Below the pieces are notes generated by a model. It was not told the DNA's origin, searched no databases, and saw only the letters and a program-made list of their open reading frames with translations. A DNA stretch of 37,269 nt from Bacteroidales bacterium (GTDB lineage: Bacteria > Bacteroidota > Bacteroidia > Bacteroidales > DTU049), in assembly GCA_026418905.1 (NCBI GenBank), contig JAOAAK010000038.1:1-37269 (forward strand). The letters run 5' to 3'. Below, one piece after another: positions 33,963-37,269 of this stretch (positions within the stretch are counted from its first letter, which is position 1; every line of letters begins with the position of its first letter). The position numbers were made by a program, and so were the translations under genes.

Positions 33963-34566
33963 AAAAATCTATCAATGACTGATTGGTTTAATGAAAACAT
34001 AAAGAGTTAATCTTTATGGCATAAACTTATGCAAGAAGTTATACCAATAGTAGTTCAACAATAAATAGTTATGTTACACTAAAATATCTATGGAAAAGGC
34101 ATAGTTTTAATAGATATTAAACCATCATATTTAAAAAATTTAACTTTTCTAAGTTGCCATATGGTGAATCAAGATTTCAGGCTTTTTCACTATACTTAGA
34201 AAAAACCAAAAAAGTCCTAAGTGTGGTCCATCAAATAACTCATTTATAGGGAATTTCAGCTCCAACTCAGAATATTCCAAGCATTTAATGTCGTGCTACA
34301 TTATTTAAGATAATGAAAAGGTAGGTTATTGTACATTGAAACCAGATCATAAAATCAATTCACTCAATGTAATATCTTTCTTTTAGTTAATGAAAGCAAT
34401 CCTCGCATTTTCAACTTGGTTTCAATTTCTTAAAAAGATGTGCCAAAATGCAAAGCATAAAGAAAAATTTCTTTTTCATAAAACAAAATTGTTTAGCTAT
34501 TTACATATTTAGCAACTTCATTAAAAAAGTGATTAATGAGGATCTATATTTGCGAAAAAGAGGGCT
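33963..34566. other. Long non-coding AT-rich spacer before surface-protein gene
   Basis: 604 bases with no credible gene. The only items are a short A/T hairpin (AAAGAAA 34459-34465 with TTTCTTT 34468-34474) and the promoter element at 34545-34552. One frame near 34160-34320 stays open for about 50 codons but has no start and no convincing homology. The spacer is far longer than others in the window and may be the edge of an accessory region. Confidence 0.5.
34545..34552 (+). promoter_or_regulatory. -7 element of the propeller surface protein gene
   Basis: TATATTTG matches TAnnTTTG, 14 bases before the ATG at 34567. A purine-rich AAAAAGAGGG lies between and could serve as a ribosome binding site. 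Confidence 0.5.
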
Positions 34567-36396
34567 ATGAAAAAACAGTTTTTTTTAGTATGGGTTGCAT
34601 TATTTTTAAATGCTTATTCCCAAAATGTTGGCATCTCTAATAGCGTAATTGTGCCAGACCCGAGTGCAATTCTTGAGCTCAGATCCACCACAGGTGGACT
34701 TCTAATTCCTCGCATGACCACAGCACAACGCAATGCCATCACCAGTCCAGCTCATGCATTGCTTATCTACAACACAACATCCAATTGCTATGAATGGTGG
34801 AATGCTAATTTGAGTCAATGGCTATCTTTTGCATGTGAGTGTACTGTTCCACAACAACCCAACGCACTCCCCGCCACCAATATCACAAGCAACTCTTTCC
34901 ATGCTCAATGGAGTGCCGTGCCTGGCGCTACTGGCTACTATATTGACGTGGCTTATAATTCAACGTTTACCAATTTTGTATCAGGATATAATAATTATAA
35001 TGCCGGCAACAACACATGGATTCTCTTATCAGGATTGCCCTGCAACAGAAACTACTATTACAGAGTAAGAGCATATAACAGTTGTGGCACAAGTGCAAAT
35101 AGTGGAACTATTACTGTATATGTTCCTTGCAAAGGTTCCTGCTATACCCTCGGACGCTCTGGAGACGATGTAGGAACTGCTATGATCAACACCCTTGATG
35201 GTGGATACCTGCTGATGGGAAGAACAAATTCCTCAGGTTTTGGCTCTAACGATAACTTAATGATGAAATTGGATCATAATTTCAATATTTCATGGTCTAA
35301 AGTTATAGGTGGTACAGCATCTGACGAAGGCTTGAGCATGATAGCAACTCAATTATCGGATCAAAATTTTTTTGGAGCAGGACATACTTATTCCTTCGGA
35401 GCAGGAGGTTTGGATTTTTTTATCTATAAATTCACCCCCACGGGACAAAGGCTTTGGTCCTATACAATTGGAGCTAGCTCAAATGATTTTACCTATGGTG
35501 CAAGTGCAGTTTTAGATGACGGTAGTGTTGTCTGGGGAGGATCTATGGCAGCAGTCGGACCTGGGCTACAGGATGCAGTTATTTTTCGAATGGATAACAA
35601 TGGAAATATTTCAACATCTCTTTACTTTGGTGGAACGCATAATGAAGGTTGTGAAGCCATTTGCAAAACATCAGATGGTGGTTATATTATAGCAGGCAAT
35701 ACCTGGAGTTTTGGAGCTGGCAATCAGGATGGTTATGTTGCGAAATTCTCATCCGCAAACACCTTGCAATGGGCTAAAGCGTACGGTGGACCTGGAAATG
35801 AGAGATTTTGGTCCATGAAACCAACTAACGATTTAGGATACATTTTGTGTGGTTATACAGATAGTTATGGTGTTGGATCTTTCGATGTGTGGGTGTTAAA
35901 AATTGATGGATCTGGAAATCTTCAATGGGCAAGAACCATTGGAGGACCATCGTCCGAAGAAGGTTATCATGTTATCCCTACCAACGATGGAGGCTACCTC
36001 GTGGTTGGTTATACCAATTCATTCGGCGCCGGGGGACAAGATGCCTATGTTGTTAAGCTTTCCTCAACTGGAGCTTTAAACTGGACTAAAACTATAGGTG
36101 GAACAGGAAATGAATGGTTTCAAACTGTCATTTTAAATAATTCAACAGGAGAATACATTGCCTTAGGTACTACCAATTCATTCGGCTCAGGAGGCAATGA
36201 TATTCTCCTTGTCCGGCTTGATCCTAATGGTAATATTTGTACCGATTGTGAATCAGGATCTGGTGGAAACCTTACAACCAGTGCACCAACTGTGAACAAC
36301 TTTACACCTACCACCGGTACTCCTGCCTACACTAGACAAGCAAACGGAAACGACGCTACATTTTTCAGCGATTTTAGAATTCGCTGTAATTACTAA
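34567..36396 (+). CDS. Secreted protein: N-terminal module, FN3 domain and seven-repeat propeller
   Basis: 609 residues. Signal peptide 1-19 (ending NAYSQ). Residues 20-90 are the common Bacteroidota surface module (DPSAILELRSTTGGLLIPRM..QRNAI, LLIYNTTSNCYEWWN). An FN3-type domain follows (about 100-190; FHAQWSAVPGATGYYIDVAY, YYYRVRAYNSCGTS). From residue 198 to about 556 there are seven imperfect repeats of about 51 residues with the core DGGY.(L/I).G.T.SFG.G..D....K....G...W....GG, consistent with a seven-bladed beta-propeller. The last 50 residues (ending FRIRCNY) do not look like a T9SS sorting domain. Function unknown; adhesion or glycan binding is a guess. It is followed by a strong terminator and a paralogue. 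Confidence 0.88.
   Translation: MKKQFFLVWVALFLNAYSQNVGISNSVIVPDPSAILELRSTTGGLLIPRMTTAQRNAITSPAHALLIYNTTSNCYEWWNANLSQWLSFACECTVPQQPNALPATNITSNSFHAQWSAVPGATGYYIDVAYNSTFTNFVSGYNNYNAGNNTWILLSGLPCNRNYYYRVRAYNSCGTSANSGTITVYVPCKGSCYTLGRSGDDVGTAMINTLDGGYLLMGRTNSSGFGSNDNLMMKLDHNFNISWSKVIGGTASDEGLSMIATQLSDQNFFGAGHTYSFGAGGLDFFIYKFTPTGQRLWSYTIGASSNDFTYGASAVLDDGSVVWGGSMAAVGPGLQDAVIFRMDNNGNISTSLYFGGTHNEGCEAICKTSDGGYIIAGNTWSFGAGNQDGYVAKFSSANTLQWAKAYGGPGNERFWSMKPTNDLGYILCGYTDSYGVGSFDVWVLKIDGSGNLQWARTIGGPSSEEGYHVIPTNDGGYLVVGYTNSFGAGGQDAYVVKLSSTGALNWTKTIGGTGNEWFQTVILNNSTGEYIALGTTNSFGSGGNDILLVRLDPNGNICTDCESGSGGNLTTSAPTVNNFTPTTGTPAYTRQANGNDATFFSDFRIRCNY
34614..34712 (+). repeat. 99-bp exact direct repeat, copy 1
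   Basis: Identical base for base to 37110-37208 (offset 2496). It codes the end of the signal peptide and the start of the DPSAILELRSTTGG module. Confidence 0.95.
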
Positions 36397-36428
36397 AAAA
36401 ATAATTAATCGCATGATATATTTAACCG

Positions 36429-36467
36429 TAAAACACAATTGGAAGGTACCCTTCCAATTGTGTTTTA
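36429..36467 (+). terminator. Perfect 18-bp hairpin terminator
   Basis: Arms 36429-36446 and 36450-36467 are exactly complementary around a TAC loop. The stem has a GC-containing centre (CAATTGGAAGG) and A-run/T-run ends, so it can end transcription from either strand. It lies 33 bases after the stop of the propeller protein gene. It is the clearest intrinsic terminator in the window. Confidence 0.85.
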
Positions 36468-37046
36468 TTCTTATGTTAATCTATGACCAACAAACGACCT
36501 AAGAAATGAAGTTTATTGAACAATTTTGCCTCATACAATGATATTTTTTTTATACTTTGAAACGAAGCAAGCAATTAAAAGATAATTTGTATCTCACAAA
36601 TAGTCTAAAATTGAAATTTCTGCTACGATACGAAAAGAATCAAAAAATCAAATAATACCTCTTTGCATACAATTATGGAAGACAAAAATCATGGCAACAG
36701 TTTTTTTATTAGAATTGAATTGATCACCATTTGGCTCAAGATGAATGCGTCATACGACAAGGTCTTCTTTTGAAAAGAGAAAATATTTGATAAACTAAGC
36801 ACAAAAATAGGCATCATATCACTTATGTGATGAGTTCGAGATATTGTAAAGAATTTTTTATACAGAAAAAATTATATTTTACTAATCATACAAAACCACA
36901 CCATTGATAAGGCGTTCTTAACTTCATGTATGATTTTACAAAATGTCATTTATAAAAATAATTCTCCATAAAACAAAACAATCCATTCATTTGATTTCCA
37001 TACCAGTAACGAGTAGTAAAAAACTAACGTTTTTGTTAAATTTTAT

Positions 37047-37054
37047 TAAATTTG
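37047..37054 (+). promoter_or_regulatory. -7 element of the second surface-protein gene
   Basis: TAAATTTG matches TAnnTTTG, 8 bases before the ATG at 37063; the leader would be very short and A-rich. Confidence 0.45.
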
Positions 37055-37062
37055 AAAAAAAA

Positions 37063-37269
37063 ATGAAAAAAACATTTTTTTTAATCTGGATTGGATTCCT
37101 TTTAAATCTTTATTCCCAAAATGTTGGCATCTCTAATAGCGTAATTGTGCCAGACCCGAGTGCAATTCTTGAGCTCAGATCCACCACAGGTGGACTTCTA
37201 ATTCCTCGAATGACCACGGCACAACGTAATGCTATTACCAATCCAGCTCATTCATTGCTTATCTACAAC
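37063..37269 (+). CDS. Paralogue of the propeller surface protein, 5' end only
   Basis: Open from ATG 37063 to the right edge (69 residues). Signal peptide 1-19 (FLIWIGFLLNLYSQ) and then the same DPSAILELRSTTGG module as the gene at 34567. The amino acid sequence from residue 17 to 49 is identical, and the rest shown differs only slightly. What follows the module (FN3, propeller or something else) is outside the window. Confidence 0.88.
   Translation, partial: MKKTFFLIWIGFLLNLYSQNVGISNSVIVPDPSAILELRSTTGGLLIPRMTTAQRNAITNPAHSLLIYN
37110..37208 (+). repeat. 99-bp exact direct repeat, copy 2
   Basis: Identical to 34614-34712. Flanking coding bases have diverged (11 of 47 differ before it, 7 of 61 after it). 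Confidence 0.95.

Larger units (their letters stand above)
36397..37062. other. Long non-coding AT-rich spacer between paralogous surface-protein genes
   Basis: 666 bases. It holds a strong terminator hairpin near its start (36429-36467) and a -7 element near its end (37047-37054). A 32-codon frame from an ATG at 36675 has no support as a gene. Nothing else recognisable. Confidence 0.5.

Noticed and set aside
34160-34320. About 50 open codons with PKCGPSNN, faintly like a transposase zinc ribbon
   Set aside because: No start codon, no second CxxC pair, no terminal inverted repeats and no rest of a transposase; too weak to call an IS remnant.
36675-36773. 32-codon frame starting with an ATG in the last spacer
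   Set aside because: No promoter, no binding site, unremarkable sequence; expected by chance in a 666-base spacer.
1-37269. CRISPR arrays, tRNA, rRNA, riboswitches and complete insertion sequences
   Set aside because: I looked in all non-coding gaps and saw no spaced repeats, cloverleaf-like segments or transposase genes. Small RNAs without clear structure cannot be excluded by eye.

Overview
The window is AT-rich, very gene-dense bacterial chromosome. Several signals point to a member of the Bacteroidota. The -7 promoter elements have the TAnnTTTG form, and most genes lack a Shine-Dalgarno sequence. The order bamD-rpoZ-coaBC-porD is typical of the phylum. There is a divergent Bacteroidota-type omega subunit, a T9SS-type sorting tail on endonuclease I, a PorE-like TPR/PD40 protein, and MORN/YGPPP lipoproteins. 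Phosphate butyryltransferase plus butyrate kinase suggests fermentative (anaerobic) metabolism. The genus cannot be fixed from the sequence. I see no rRNA, tRNA, CRISPR array, intact insertion sequence or phage gene.

Layout. (1) 1-1506: the 5' end of a secreted protein gene leaving the left edge, then a membrane-embedded AraC-type regulator, both on the minus strand. (2) 1686-6498, plus: recQ, an anchored OmpH/Skp-like protein, a MORN lipoprotein, pyrH and the N-terminal half of a split transketolase, mostly with 4-nt overlaps. (3) 6499-11790, minus: bamD-rpoZ-coaBC-porD, then ptb-buk with its own promoter; buk abuts the transketolase gene tail to tail with no gap. (4) 11819-15067, minus: a membrane coiled-coil protein and a cyanophycin-synthetase-like ATP-grasp protein whose Mur-ligase part is cut short and has lost its P-loop. 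(5) 15157-16512, plus: a secreted M28 peptidase. (6) 16829-21472, minus: endonuclease I with a secretion tail, a phosphopantetheinyl transferase, a DPP-IV-like peptidase and lptB. (7) 21512-33962, plus: a long run of mostly overlapping genes (nitrilase-family amidase, UDP-xylose synthase-like and RmlD-like sugar nucleotide enzymes, phosphohexomutase, PorE-like protein, DEDDh exonuclease, FAH-family hydrolase, gltX, GH3-family amido synthetase, LysE exporter, small lipoprotein, permuted GH114/TM1410-like lipoprotein). (8) 33963-37269: a looser accessory zone with long AT-rich spacers and two paralogous secreted proteins; the first carries FN3 plus a seven-repeat propeller, the second runs off the right edge.

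How the parts fit. Much of the window serves the cell envelope: BamD and PorD at the outer membrane, LptB in LPS export, an OmpH-like protein, sugar-nucleotide enzymes, and secreted or anchored hydrolases. The most unusual items are the Mur-dead cyanophycin-synthetase-like protein with its coiled-coil partner, the circularly permuted GH114-like lipoprotein, and a 99-nt block that is identical in the two neighbouring secreted-protein genes although their flanks have diverged.
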